A DNA stretch of 8,412 nt from JBOGZI01 sp050697275 (GTDB lineage Bacteria; Actinomycetota; Thermoleophilia; Solirubrobacterales; 70-9). Where the stretch lies: the NCBI GenBank assembly GCA_050697275.1, contig JBOGZI010000250.1, positions 1-8,412 of the forward strand, written 5' to 3'. The notes beneath the pieces are model-generated. The model was given only the letters and a program-made list of their open reading frames with translations. It had not been told where the DNA came from and searched no databases. Positions within the stretch are counted from its first letter, which is position 1; each line of letters starts with the position of its first letter. Positions 1 to 6,568 of this stretch are shown here, piece by piece. A program made the translations under genes and the position numbers.

Positions 1-1393
1 GGGCGCGCTCGGCGGGCTCGACCCGGGCCTCGGCCGCGGCGAAGTCGGCCGCCGCGGCCCGCTGCCCGGCCCGCTCCCCCGCCTTGCGCACGATGCTGGC
101 GATCCGGGCATGGGCGTACTGGACGTAGTAGACCGGGTTCTCGTTCGAGGTCCGCCGCGCCAGCTCCAGGTCGAGGTCGACCGGGGTGTCGTGGCTCCGC
201 TGCAGCATGAAGAAGCGGGCGGCGTCGGCGCCGATGTCGTCGATCAGCTCGTCGAGGGTGACGAACTCGCCCTTGCGCTTCGACATCTGGGCGCGCTCGC
301 CGCGCTCCACCACGTGGACGAGCTGCATGATCGCGATCTCGAGCCGGTCCGGGTCGAGGCCGAGCGCCGCCAGGCCTGCCTTGAGCCGCTCGACGTAGCC
401 GTGGTGGTCGGCACCGAGGACGTTGATCAGGCGGTCGGCCCCGCGCTCGAGCTTGTCGCGGTGGTAGGCGATGTCCGCCAGGTAGTAGGTGGGGTCGCCC
501 TCCGAGCGGATCAGCACCCGGTCCTTGTCGTCGCCCCGCTCCGTGGTCCGGAGCCAGGTCGCGCCCTCGCTCTCGTAGACCTGGCCGGATTCCCTCAGGT
601 CGGCGAGCACCCGCTCGATCGCGCCGCTCTCGTGCAGGCTCCGCTCGGAGAACCAGTTGTCGTACCGCACGCCGTAGCGGCGCAGCGTCTCCTCGGCCGC
701 CTGTCTCATCAGCTCCGCACCGCTGCGGGCCACCGCCTCGGAATCGCCGGGATCGGCGCCCTCGTCCCGCAGCCGCTCGGCCAGCTCGCTCACGTACTCG
801 CCGCCATAGCCGTCCTCGGGCACCTCCTCGTCCCTCATGCGCGCGGAGATCGAGGCGGCGAAGCGCTCGATCTGGCCTCCCACGTCGTTGACGTAGTACT
901 CGCGCTCGACGGCGTTGCCGACGAACTCCAGCACCCGCGCGACCGAGTCGCCGTATGCCGCGTGCCGGCCGCCCGCCGCGGTCAGGGGGCCGGTCGGGTT
1001 GGCGGAGACGAACTCGACGTTGATGCTCTCCGTCGCCTCCCCCGGGATCGACGGCCTGCCGAGCTCATCCCCGGCGGCGAGCAGCTCCGCCGCGGCGCCG
1101 CGATACCAGTTGTCGGAGAGGAAGAGGTTGAGGAACCCCGGCCCGGCCACCTCGACCCGGTCGAGGCTCCCCTCGAGTCGCCCGCGCAGCTCCTCGGCGA
1201 GGCGGTCCGCGACCCCGCGAGGCTGCTCACCGAGGGTTGGGGCGAGGAGCATCGCGGCGTTGGTGGAGTAGTCGCCGAACTCGGGCTTCGGGGGTCGCTC
1301 CAGCACGGGCGCCGCCCCCGCATCGCCGCCGTCGCGCAGCGTCGAGGCGGCCGCCTGCACCCTGGCCTGGAGCTCTGCGACCGGATCGCCCAT
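1..1393 (-). CDS. argS: Arginine--tRNA ligase, C-terminal end cut off by the window edge
   Basis: Charges tRNA-Arg with arginine in the cytoplasm; class Ia synthetase. The minus frame is open from the ATG at 1391-1393 to the left edge (464 codons), so only the stop and perhaps the last 80-100 residues are missing (family length about 550-580). Seen in order: N-terminal Add-1-like domain (residues 1-110), the catalytic entry SANPTGPL (about 130-137), QMSKRKG at 369-375 matching the KMSKS loop, and NPVYYVQYAHAR (about 425-436), which opens the DALR anticodon-binding domain. The odd point is the HIGH signature. Where the family normally reads HVGHGR after SANPTGPL, this protein has TAAGGR (residues 138-143), so both histidines are absent. 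The flanks are intact and the frame is unbroken, so this is a substitution and not a frameshift. The start is supported by a TAGTCT box 7 nt upstream. The gene lies 44 nt after rmlC. Identity is secure; full activity is less so. Confidence 0.95.
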   Translation of the reverse strand, partial: MGDPVAELQARVQAAASTLRDGGDAGAAPVLERPPKPEFGDYSTNAAMLLAPTLGEQPRGVADRLAEELRGRLEGSLDRVEVAGPGFLNLFLSDNWYRGAAAELLAAGDELGRPSIPGEATESINVEFVSANPTGPLTAAGGRHAAYGDSVARVLEFVGNAVEREYYVNDVGGQIERFAASISARMRDEEVPEDGYGGEYVSELAERLRDEGADPGDSEAVARSGAELMRQAAEETLRRYGVRYDNWFSERSLHESGAIERVLADLRESGQVYESEGATWLRTTERGDDKDRVLIRSEGDPTYYLADIAYHRDKLERGADRLINVLGADHHGYVERLKAGLAALGLDPDRLEIAIMQLVHVVERGERAQMSKRKGEFVTLDELIDDIGADAARFFMLQRSHDTPVDLDLELARRTSNENPVYYVQYAHARIASIVRKAGERAGQRAAAADFAAAEARVEPAERA

Positions 1394-1400
1394 CGGCGAG

Positions 1401-1406
1401 AGACTA
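1401..1406 (-). promoter_or_regulatory. Putative -10 box (TAGTCT) of a leaderless argS promoter
   Basis: On the minus strand TAGTCT is followed by exactly 7 nt and then the argS ATG. This fits the TANNNT-N6-7-ATG layout known for leaderless actinobacterial transcripts. No Shine-Dalgarno-like purine run lies before the ATG, and no clear -35 box is visible. It implies argS can be transcribed separately from the rml genes 44 nt upstream. Confidence 0.5.
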
Positions 1407-1416
1407 GTCAGGGCGA

Positions 1417-1426
1417 GGCGATCGCC
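1417..1426. repeat. 10-bp perfect palindrome in the rmlC-argS gap
   Basis: GGCGATCGCC is its own reverse complement. It sits just upstream of the argS -10 box, in or next to where a -35 element would lie. An overlapping 6-bp inverted repeat (GGGCGA at 1411-1416, TCGCCC at 1422-1427) could instead form a small hairpin after rmlC. It could be an operator, part of a weak terminator, or chance in GC-rich DNA. Confidence 0.3.
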
Positions 1427-1437
1427 CACCCGGGGCC

Positions 1438-1974
1438 CTAGCTTCGACTCAGCTCAGCGAGCCGGGGGGCGTTGCGATCCCGCTCGGAGAGGACCGGGTT
1501 CGAGATCGGCCACTCGATCGCGAGTTCCGGATCGTCCCAGGCGACGCCGGATTCGAGCTCCGGGTCGTAGTAGCTCGAGAGCCGATAGAGGACGTCGGCC
1601 TCGGCGCTGAGCAGGCAGAACCCGTGGCCGAAGCCCTCCGGGATGAACAGCTGGCGATGCAGCTCGTCGTCGAGCTCGTGGCCCTCCCAGCGTCCGTAGG
1701 TGGGCGAGTCGGGTCGCAGGTCGACCGCCACGTCCCAGATCCGGCCGCGCGGGCAGCGCACCAGCTTCGCCTGTCCCCGCTGCATGTGGATCCCGCGCAG
1801 CACCGGCCCCCGCGAGCGGCTGTGGTTGTCCTGGACGAAGTCGACCCCGATGCCGAGCTCCGGCATCTCGCCCTCCCGGAAGCTCTCCACCAGGAAGCCG
1901 CGCTCGTCGCGGAACACCGTCGGCTCGATCAGCGCCACCTCGTCGATCTCGGTCGGGAGTCGGCGGAAGCTCAT
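1438..1974 (-). CDS. rmlC: dTDP-4-dehydrorhamnose 3,5-epimerase
   Basis: Epimerises dTDP-4-dehydro-6-deoxy-D-glucose at C3 and C5 to dTDP-4-dehydro-L-rhamnose, the third step of dTDP-rhamnose synthesis; cytosolic cupin, usually a dimer. The protein is 178 residues, normal for the family. Visible motifs: FRDERGFLVESF (21-32) in the N-terminal strand, LRGIHMQ with catalytic His63, KLVRCPRG (70-77), DVAVDLRPDSPTYG (81-94), QLFIPEGFGHGF (108-119), the active-site Tyr probably at 130, and LSERDR with Asp166 as likely partner of His63. The loop between HMQ and QAK is about three residues shorter than in the enterobacterial enzyme. The chosen ATG (1972-1974) overlaps the rmlB stop as ATGA; upstream in-frame codons belong to rmlB in another frame. 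There is no Shine-Dalgarno, so translation probably depends on coupling to rmlB. Confidence 0.95.
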   Translation of the reverse strand: MSFRRLPTEIDEVALIEPTVFRDERGFLVESFREGEMPELGIGVDFVQDNHSRSRGPVLRGIHMQRGQAKLVRCPRGRIWDVAVDLRPDSPTYGRWEGHELDDELHRQLFIPEGFGHGFCLLSAEADVLYRLSSYYDPELESGVAWDDPELAIEWPISNPVLSERDRNAPRLAELSRS

Positions 1975-2969
1975 CGCAGCGCGCGGCCGTAGTGGCGCTC
2001 GTAGTACGCGCGGTACTCGCCAGATCGAATCGGTCCCCACCACCACTCGTTCTCGCGATACCAGGAGACGGTGCGCGCGATTCCCTCCTCGAATGGGATC
2101 GCCGGCTCCCAGCCCAGCTCGCGCAGGCGGGCGGAGTCGAGCGAGTAGCGCCGATCGTGGCCGGGGCGGTCCTCGACCCGCTCGATCAGCGAATCGTCGC
2201 GTCCGGTCAGCTCGAGGATCCGCCTCACCACCTCGAGGTTCGGCAGCTCGCTCGGGCCGCCCGCGTTGTACACCTCGCCCGTCTCGCCGCGCTCGAGCAC
2301 CGCGTCGATCGCGGAGCAGCAATCCTCCACGAAGAGCCAGTTCCGAACCTGCATTCCGTCGCCGTAGATCGGCAGCGGGTCACCCGCGAGCGCGTTCAGG
2401 ACGCAGAGCGGGATCAGCTTCTCGGGGTGCTGGTAGGGGCCGTAGTTGTTGGAGGCTCGCACGATCAGGGCCTCGGCTCCGTAGGTGCGGGCGAACGCGC
2501 CGACCAGCAGGTCCCCTCCGGCCTTGGAGGCGGCGTAGGGCGAGGAGGGCTCGAGAGGGGAGTCCTCGCTCGCGGAGCCGCGGTCGAGGTCTCCATAGAC
2601 CTCGTCGGTCGACACCTGCAGGTGACGCACTCCGGCTCGACGGGCGGTGTCGAGCAGCACGTAGGTCCCATAGACGTCCGTGGTGATGAACTCCCCCGCC
2701 GACGCGATCGAGCGGTCGACGTGCGACTCCGCCGCGAAGTTGAGCACGGCGTCGCATCCGTCGAGCGCCTCGTCGCAGACCTCCGGGTCGGCGATGTCGC
2801 CCTCGATCAGCTCGAAGCGCCCCGCCGGCAGGTCCTCGAGGTTCTCGCGACGGCCGGCGTAGGTCAGCTTGTCCAGGACCCGCACGGTGTCGCCCGGATG
2901 CGAGGAGAGCCTCTGGCGGACGTAGTTCGAGCCGATGAACCCGGCGCCGCCGGTGATCAGCAGCCTCAT
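1971..2969 (-). CDS. rmlB: dTDP-glucose 4,6-dehydratase
   Basis: Converts dTDP-D-glucose to dTDP-4-dehydro-6-deoxy-D-glucose using tightly bound NAD+; an extended short-chain dehydrogenase/reductase acting in the cytoplasm. The 332-residue length is typical. Visible: Rossmann loop TGGAGFIGSN (6-15), LDKLTYAGRRENL (32-44), NFAAESHVDRSI (77-88), the catalytic STDEVYG (120-126, with Thr121, Asp122, Glu123), the Tyr145-x3-Lys149 pair, RASNNYGPYQHPEKLIP (171-187) and RNWLFVEDC (209-217). These distinguish it from UDP-glucose epimerases. The ATG (2967-2969) overlaps the rmlA stop as ATGA and starts directly on the first beta strand (MRLLITGG). A longer open frame upstream is only an off-frame reading of rmlA. 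It sits between rmlA and rmlC, so the genes follow pathway order. The product branches to rhamnose and to other deoxysugars. Confidence 0.96.
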   Translation of the reverse strand: MRLLITGGAGFIGSNYVRQRLSSHPGDTVRVLDKLTYAGRRENLEDLPAGRFELIEGDIADPEVCDEALDGCDAVLNFAAESHVDRSIASAGEFITTDVYGTYVLLDTARRAGVRHLQVSTDEVYGDLDRGSASEDSPLEPSSPYAASKAGGDLLVGAFARTYGAEALIVRASNNYGPYQHPEKLIPLCVLNALAGDPLPIYGDGMQVRNWLFVEDCCSAIDAVLERGETGEVYNAGGPSELPNLEVVRRILELTGRDDSLIERVEDRPGHDRRYSLDSARLRELGWEPAIPFEEGIARTVSWYRENEWWWGPIRSGEYRAYYERHYGRALR

Positions 2970-4042
2970 TCCGGGATCGCGATCTCGGCGTTGTCCCCGA
3001 CCAGGAAGCGCATCGCCTTCGGCCTGCCCTCGCTGCGGGTCAGGGTCACGTTGCGCCCGAGCAGGCTCGCCTCCATCCGGGCGTGGAGGTCGCGGATGCT
3101 CGAGCCGGCGAGGATGATCGAGTGCTCGATCTCGGAGCCGGTGATCACCACGTCGGAGTCGATCGCCGTGTAGGGGCCGATGTAGGAGTCTGAGATGCGC
3201 GTGCCGGAGCCGATCACCGCCGGCCCGCGCACGCGAGTCCTCTCGAGATGTGTCCCCTGCTCGATCACCACCCGGCCCTCGACCTGCGAGTCGATCAGCT
3301 CCCCCTCGACGCTTCCCTCCAGGTCCTCCAGCACGAGGCGATTGGCCTCGAGCATGTCCTCGAGCTTGCCGGTGTCCTTCCACCAACCCCGGACGATGTG
3401 CGGCTCCACCCGCCGCCCCGAATCGATCAGCACGTCGATCGCGTCGGTGATCTCCAGCTCTCCGCGTCCCGATGGCTTGATCGAGTGGGCGGCCTCGAAG
3501 ATCGAGGCCCCGAACATGTAGACGCCGACCAGGGCGAGATCGCTGGGCGGATCCTCCGGCTTCTCGACCAGGCGCACGACCTTGTCGCCGTTGAGCTCGG
3601 CGACGCCGTAGGAGGAGGGATCGTCGACCTGGGTTAGGAGGATCAGCGCGTCAGGCTCCGAGTCGCGGAAGCGGTCGACGAGGTCGACGATCCCGTTGGC
3701 GAGCAGGTTGTCACCCAGGTACATCACGAACGGGGAGGTGCCCAGAAAGCCCTCCGCCGTCAGCAGCGCGTGCGCCAGCCCGAGCGGCTCGTCCTGCTCG
3801 ATGTAGGTGAGCGAGGCGCCGAACCTGGAGCCGTCCCCGGCGGCCGCCCTGATCTCCTCACCTGTCTCCGGGGCGATGATCACGCCGATCTCGGTGACCC
3901 CCGCATCGACCAGCGCCTCGATCCCGTAGAAGAGAACGGGCTTGTTCGCGACCGGGACGAGCTGCTTGGCCGAGGTGTGGGTGATCGGGCGCAGCCGCGT
4001 CCCGGCGCCGCCGGAGAGAATCAGTCCTTTCAGGGCTTCCAT
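2966..4042 (-). CDS. rmlA: Glucose-1-phosphate thymidylyltransferase, long form
   Basis: Makes dTDP-glucose from dTTP and glucose 1-phosphate, the entry step of the dTDP-sugar pathway. Of 358 residues, the first ~240 are a nucleotidyltransferase fold: GGAGTRLRP (11-19), Lys26, LGDN with metal-binding Asp111, VEKPEDPP (159-166), GRGELEITD (192-200), and WWKDTGK with Asp223. Residues ~245-350 form hexapeptide-type repeats (VEGELIDSQVEGRVVIEQGT and following), a left-handed beta helix. This places it with the long RmlA/StrD-like group known from archaea and actinobacteria, not the ~290-residue RmlA of enterobacteria. The start is 21 nt after the rlmH stop. No Shine-Dalgarno is visible, though a TACCCT hexamer lies 11 nt before the ATG, so a short-leader promoter cannot be excluded. 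A different nucleotide or sugar 1-phosphate as substrate is possible, but adjacency to rmlB and rmlC argues for dTDP-glucose. Confidence 0.92.
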   Translation of the reverse strand: MEALKGLILSGGAGTRLRPITHTSAKQLVPVANKPVLFYGIEALVDAGVTEIGVIIAPETGEEIRAAAGDGSRFGASLTYIEQDEPLGLAHALLTAEGFLGTSPFVMYLGDNLLANGIVDLVDRFRDSEPDALILLTQVDDPSSYGVAELNGDKVVRLVEKPEDPPSDLALVGVYMFGASIFEAAHSIKPSGRGELEITDAIDVLIDSGRRVEPHIVRGWWKDTGKLEDMLEANRLVLEDLEGSVEGELIDSQVEGRVVIEQGTHLERTRVRGPAVIGSGTRISDSYIGPYTAIDSDVVITGSEIEHSIILAGSSIRDLHARMEASLLGRNVTLTRSEGRPKAMRFLVGDNAEIAIPE

Positions 4043-4063
4043 CGGGCGGGGGAAGGGTACGGC

Positions 4064-4480
4064 CTAGTGGTGGTACGGCTCCCCGGCGAGGATCTTGGCG
4101 GCGCGAAAGAGCTGCTCGAGCAGCACCACCCGGGCCAGCTGGTGGGCCATCGTCTGCGGCCCGAGGCTGATCCGCTCGTCCGCCAGCTGCACCGCCTCCG
4201 GCGGCAGGCCGCGCGGGCCGCCGATCAGGAAGCAGAGGTCGCGGGCGTCGATCCGCCGCTCCGAGAGCCAGCTGCTCCACGCCTTCGAGCTGAGCGCCCG
4301 GCCGCCGCGGTCTAGCGCGACGACGTGGGCCCGCTTCGGGATCCGGCCCTCGATGTTGGCCTCGTCACGGACCTCGATCACCTCCACCGGCTGGTGGCGC
4401 TGGAGCAGCTTGCGGTAGTGCGCGTCGGCCTCCAGAAAGGGCTCCTTCGCCTTCCCCACGGTGATCACCACGACCTTCAC
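4064..4480 (-). CDS. rlmH: 23S rRNA (pseudouridine(1915)-N(3))-methyltransferase
   Basis: Methylates N3 of pseudouridine 1915 in helix 69 of 23S rRNA using S-adenosylmethionine, on assembled 70S ribosomes. It is a small SPOUT-fold (alpha/beta knot) dimer. The 138 residues contain MKVVVITVGKAKEP (1-14), VVALDRGGRALSS (53-65), the SAM-binding knot FLIGGPRGLP (84-93), and the C-terminal signature ISLGPQTMAHQLARVVLLEQ, ending GEPYHH (133-138). The family is usually about 155 residues; here the middle is somewhat shorter, with all signatures present. The start is GTG (4478-4480), overlapping the upstream protease stop as GTGA. A later start would remove the first conserved beta strand. Co-transcription with the protease upstream and rmlA downstream is likely. 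Confidence 0.94.
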   Translation of the reverse strand: MKVVVITVGKAKEPFLEADAHYRKLLQRHQPVEVIEVRDEANIEGRIPKRAHVVALDRGGRALSSKAWSSWLSERRIDARDLCFLIGGPRGLPPEAVQLADERISLGPQTMAHQLARVVLLEQLFRAAKILAGEPYHH

Positions 4481-5766
4481 GGGCCGGGGCGCGAGGCGGA
4501 GGAGCCGTCCCGACCCTGATCGTCCCGGTCGCGCTCCCAGGCGAGCGCCTCCCCGATCCGCTCCATCGTGGTCGGGTGGGTGCCGAACAGGAAATGGGTC
4601 ACCGCCGGCGGATCGGGATCGGTCAGGTTTCGCTCGGCGAGGCTGCGGTGCAGCCCGATCGCGCCCTCCGGGTCGTCGGTGAGCTCGAGCGCGAAGGCGT
4701 CAGCGCGCGCCTCGACCCCGCGCGAGAGCCGGTTGCCGGCGACGCTGATCGCGAACGAGGTGAGCGCCAGGGCCGCGGCGAAGGCGGGCAGGAAGGCCGG
4801 CTGCCCCGGCTCCGCCCCCTGGCGCCGGGCGAGGACCCGGGCGAGGCCGGTCGCGAAGAGCAGCGCAAGCGGAGTCGAGATCGCCACGAACAGCAGGCCC
4901 CGCTGGATGTCGCGCTCCTCCACGTGGGCGAGCTCGTGGGCGATCACCGCGCGGCGCTCCCCCCGGTCGAGGTCCTCGAGGAGCGTGTCGTAGAGCACCA
5001 CGCGCTTGGTCGGCCCCAGCCCGCCCACATAGGCGTTGATCGCGGTGCTGCGGCGGCTCGCGTCCACCCGGTAGACCTCGCCGACCTCGACTCCGGCCCG
5101 GTCGGCCAGCTCGAGGGCGTCGCGACGCGCCTCGCCCTCCTCCAGCGGCTCGAACTTGTTGAACACGGGCGCCAGCAGCACCGGCGCCAGCCAGCTGAAC
5201 ACGGCCGCCGCGGCGACCACGCCGACGCTGCCGGGAATCCACCAGCGTCCGCCGAAGCGGCGCATCAGGGCGAGCGCGGCGGTGCCGACCGCCGCCGCCA
5301 GGACGGCGCCGATCGCGGTCGCCTTCCCCTGGTCGATCGCCCACTCTCCGAGGCCCTGGGTGGAGAGCCCGACGTCCACCGATCGCTCGTGGGCGGCGAG
5401 CCCGAAGGGGAGGGTGACGACCGCCACCACCCCGAACAGCCCGGCGGCGGCGGCCGCGCCGCCGAGTACCGGGCGCCTGCCGAGCCCCTCGAGGACGCGC
5501 CGCGCCGGCTCGGGGCGCCCAGTGGCGAGCAGCAGGAGCACGGCGCCCTCGGCGACCAGCGAGCCGATCAGGATCAGGCGCTGGCCCTCGCGGTAGTCGC
5601 GGGCCCGCTCCAACTCCGCCTGCGGGAAGAACGCCTCCTCCTCCGCCCGAACGGGCTCGATCACGTCGCGGGGCCGGAGCAGCCAGGCCGCCGCCTCGGC
5701 CACCACCACGGCCGCGACCGCCGTCGCCCCGAGGCGAAGCCAACGTGGCGCGGGTCCGCTCGGCAT
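4477..5766 (-). CDS. Ste24-like M48 family zinc metalloprotease, integral membrane
   Basis: Predicted membrane-embedded zinc protease of 429 residues resembling the eukaryotic CaaX protease Ste24 (M48A) more than HtpX. Seen: about seven hydrophobic segments (roughly 11-30, 63-82, 100-123, 148-168, 176-201, 289-310, 325-345); Ste24-like LSTQGLGEWAIDQGKA (134-149), LAPVFNKFEPLEEGE (198-212) and NAYVGGLGPTKRVVLYDTLL (244-263); zinc motif HELAH (277-281) with third ligand Glu352 in EARAD; and THPTTMERI (396-404). Bacteria generally lack prenylated CaaX proteins, so the natural substrate is unknown; membrane-protein quality control is a plausible inference. The start ATG (5764-5766) was chosen because a TATCGT box lies 6 nt upstream and longer versions would run into the divergent gene. 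It heads the minus-strand cluster. Function at family level is secure, role is not. Confidence 0.9.
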   Translation of the reverse strand: MPSGPAPRWLRLGATAVAAVVVAEAAAWLLRPRDVIEPVRAEEEAFFPQAELERARDYREGQRLILIGSLVAEGAVLLLLATGRPEPARRVLEGLGRRPVLGGAAAAAGLFGVVAVVTLPFGLAAHERSVDVGLSTQGLGEWAIDQGKATAIGAVLAAAVGTAALALMRRFGGRWWIPGSVGVVAAAAVFSWLAPVLLAPVFNKFEPLEEGEARRDALELADRAGVEVGEVYRVDASRRSTAINAYVGGLGPTKRVVLYDTLLEDLDRGERRAVIAHELAHVEERDIQRGLLFVAISTPLALLFATGLARVLARRQGAEPGQPAFLPAFAAALALTSFAISVAGNRLSRGVEARADAFALELTDDPEGAIGLHRSLAERNLTDPDPPAVTHFLFGTHPTTMERIGEALAWERDRDDQGRDGSSASRPGP

Positions 5767-5771
5767 CCACT

Positions 5772-5780
5772 TACGATAAT
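5772..5780 (+). promoter_or_regulatory. Putative -10 region for the metallophosphoesterase gene
   Basis: The same AT-rich island (TTACGATAAT, 5771-5780) that carries the minus-strand box reads TACGAT or GATAAT on the plus strand, both acceptable -10 elements. A start of transcription near 5786 would give a leader of about 40 nt before the ATG at 5828. It is the only AT-rich patch in the 61-nt divergent gap. Confidence 0.4.
5773..5778 (-). promoter_or_regulatory. Putative -10 box (TATCGT) of the protease gene, leaderless layout
   Basis: On the minus strand TATCGT is followed by 6 nt (AAGTGG) and the ATG of the protease, fitting TANNNT leaderless promoters. The only purine run upstream, AGGGAGG, ends 17 nt before the ATG, too far for a Shine-Dalgarno. 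No clear -35 is seen. It probably drives protease, rlmH and the rml genes. Confidence 0.5.
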
Positions 5781-5791
5781 CGGCCTCCCTC

Positions 5792-5826
5792 GGCCCCCCC
5801 ACGCGGGGCCCCGCCCGGCTCGGCCC
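5792..5826 (+). promoter_or_regulatory. Two mutually exclusive GC hairpins in the leader before the metallophosphoesterase
   Basis: GGCCCC (5792-5797) can pair with GGGGCC (5805-5810). GGGCC (5806-5810) can instead pair with GGCCC (5822-5826), which ends one base before the start codon. The two stems share 5806-5810, so only one can form. No Shine-Dalgarno is seen. It could modulate initiation or be chance in GC-rich sequence. Confidence 0.25.
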
Positions 5827-5827
5827 G

Positions 5828-6568
5828 ATGCGCGTCGCCATCCTCACCGACATCCACAGCAACCTGCCGGCGCTCGAGGCCGTGGTCGAGGCGATCGACG
5901 ACGCCGGCCTGGAGCGGATCTGGTGCCTGGGCGACGTGGTCGGCTACGGGGCCCAGCCCGACGACTGCGCGCGGCTCGTCTCCGAGCGCTGCGCGCTCAG
6001 CCTGGTCGGCAACCACGATCTCGCCGTCACCGGCGAGATCCAGACCGATGTCTTCTCCGCCTCGGCGGCGGCCGCGGTGGAGTGGACCAGGGCCAACTGC
6101 GAGCGGGAGACGATGGAGTTCCTCAAGGAGCTGAAGCCCGAGAACACCGAGCAGGAGGTCGGGCTCTACCACGCCTCTCCGCGGGACCCCGTCTGGGAGT
6201 ACGTGCTCGCCGTCGACCAGGCCCGGGAGTGCATGGAGGAGCAGTCCGCCCGGGTCAGCCTGATCGGCCACTCGCACGTGGCGCTCTGGTTCTCCGACGG
6301 CCCCGGACCGGGTCAGGGGAGCGACGGCGGCGGCCAGGCCGAGGGCGGCCGCGAGCTCGACCTCTCCGAGCAGCGCTGGCTGCTCAACCCCGGCAGCGTC
6401 GGGCAGCCTCGCGACGGCGATCCCCGCGCCGCCTGGCTGGAGCTCGACACAGAGCAGTGGAGGGCCACCTATCACCGGGTCGAGTACGAGATCGATCGCG
6501 CCGCCGCCGCGATCAGGGAAGCCGAGCTCCCCCGACTGCTCGCCGACCGGCTCTACGTCGGCCAGTGA
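5828..6568 (+). CDS. Metallophosphoesterase of the YfcE/MJ0936 type (predicted phosphodiesterase)
   Basis: Predicted cytoplasmic two-metal phosphoesterase of 246 residues; no signal peptide or membrane segment. All calcineurin-like motifs are present in order: D-x-H in ILTDIHSN (Asp8, His10), GDVVGYG (35-41, metal-bridging Asp36), GNHD (61-64, Asn62 and His63), His115 in LYHASPRDPVWEYV, GHSH (147-150), and the closing LNPGSVGQPRDG (186-197). Between the last two motifs lies a Gly/Asp/Glu-rich stretch (about 157-177) that looks like a flexible surface loop. Relatives hydrolyse phosphodiesters, including cyclic nucleotides and model substrates; the physiological substrate cannot be told from sequence. 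The DxH strand begins at residue 3, so this ATG is very likely right. It is transcribed divergently from the membrane protease and ends 100 nt before the lipoprotein gene. Confidence 0.9.
   Translation: MRVAILTDIHSNLPALEAVVEAIDDAGLERIWCLGDVVGYGAQPDDCARLVSERCALSLVGNHDLAVTGEIQTDVFSASAAAAVEWTRANCERETMEFLKELKPENTEQEVGLYHASPRDPVWEYVLAVDQARECMEEQSARVSLIGHSHVALWFSDGPGPGQGSDGGGQAEGGRELDLSEQRWLLNPGSVGQPRDGDPRAAWLELDTEQWRATYHRVEYEIDRAAAAIREAELPRLLADRLYVGQ

Noticed and set aside
971..982. Frameshift as explanation for the altered HIGH motif in argS
   Set aside because: SANPTGPL before and GRHAAYGDSVARVLEF after are in the same frame with family-like sequence, so no compensating indels are needed.
110..1441. 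Long plus-strand open frame (443 codons) opposite argS
   Set aside because: Antisense to a clear argS. Its composition (runs of Ala, Arg, Val, Leu, Gly) is that of a high-GC shadow frame and no motif is visible.
1975..2322. N-terminal extension of rmlC to an upstream start
   Set aside because: The extra residues are an off-frame reading of rmlB. The family begins near the ATG at 1974, which overlaps the rmlB stop.
1992..3173. 393-codon plus-strand frame across rmlB
   Set aside because: Antisense shadow of rmlB and the end of rmlA; no recognisable domain.
2970..3386. N-terminal extension of rmlB
   Set aside because: The extension is an off-frame reading of rmlA and would place extra residues before the Rossmann strand that normally starts the protein.
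5767..5862. Longer protease start at 5862
   Set aside because: It would overlap the divergent metallophosphoesterase and adds Arg/Gly-rich residues before the first membrane segment; the ATG at 5766 has a promoter-like box at proper distance.
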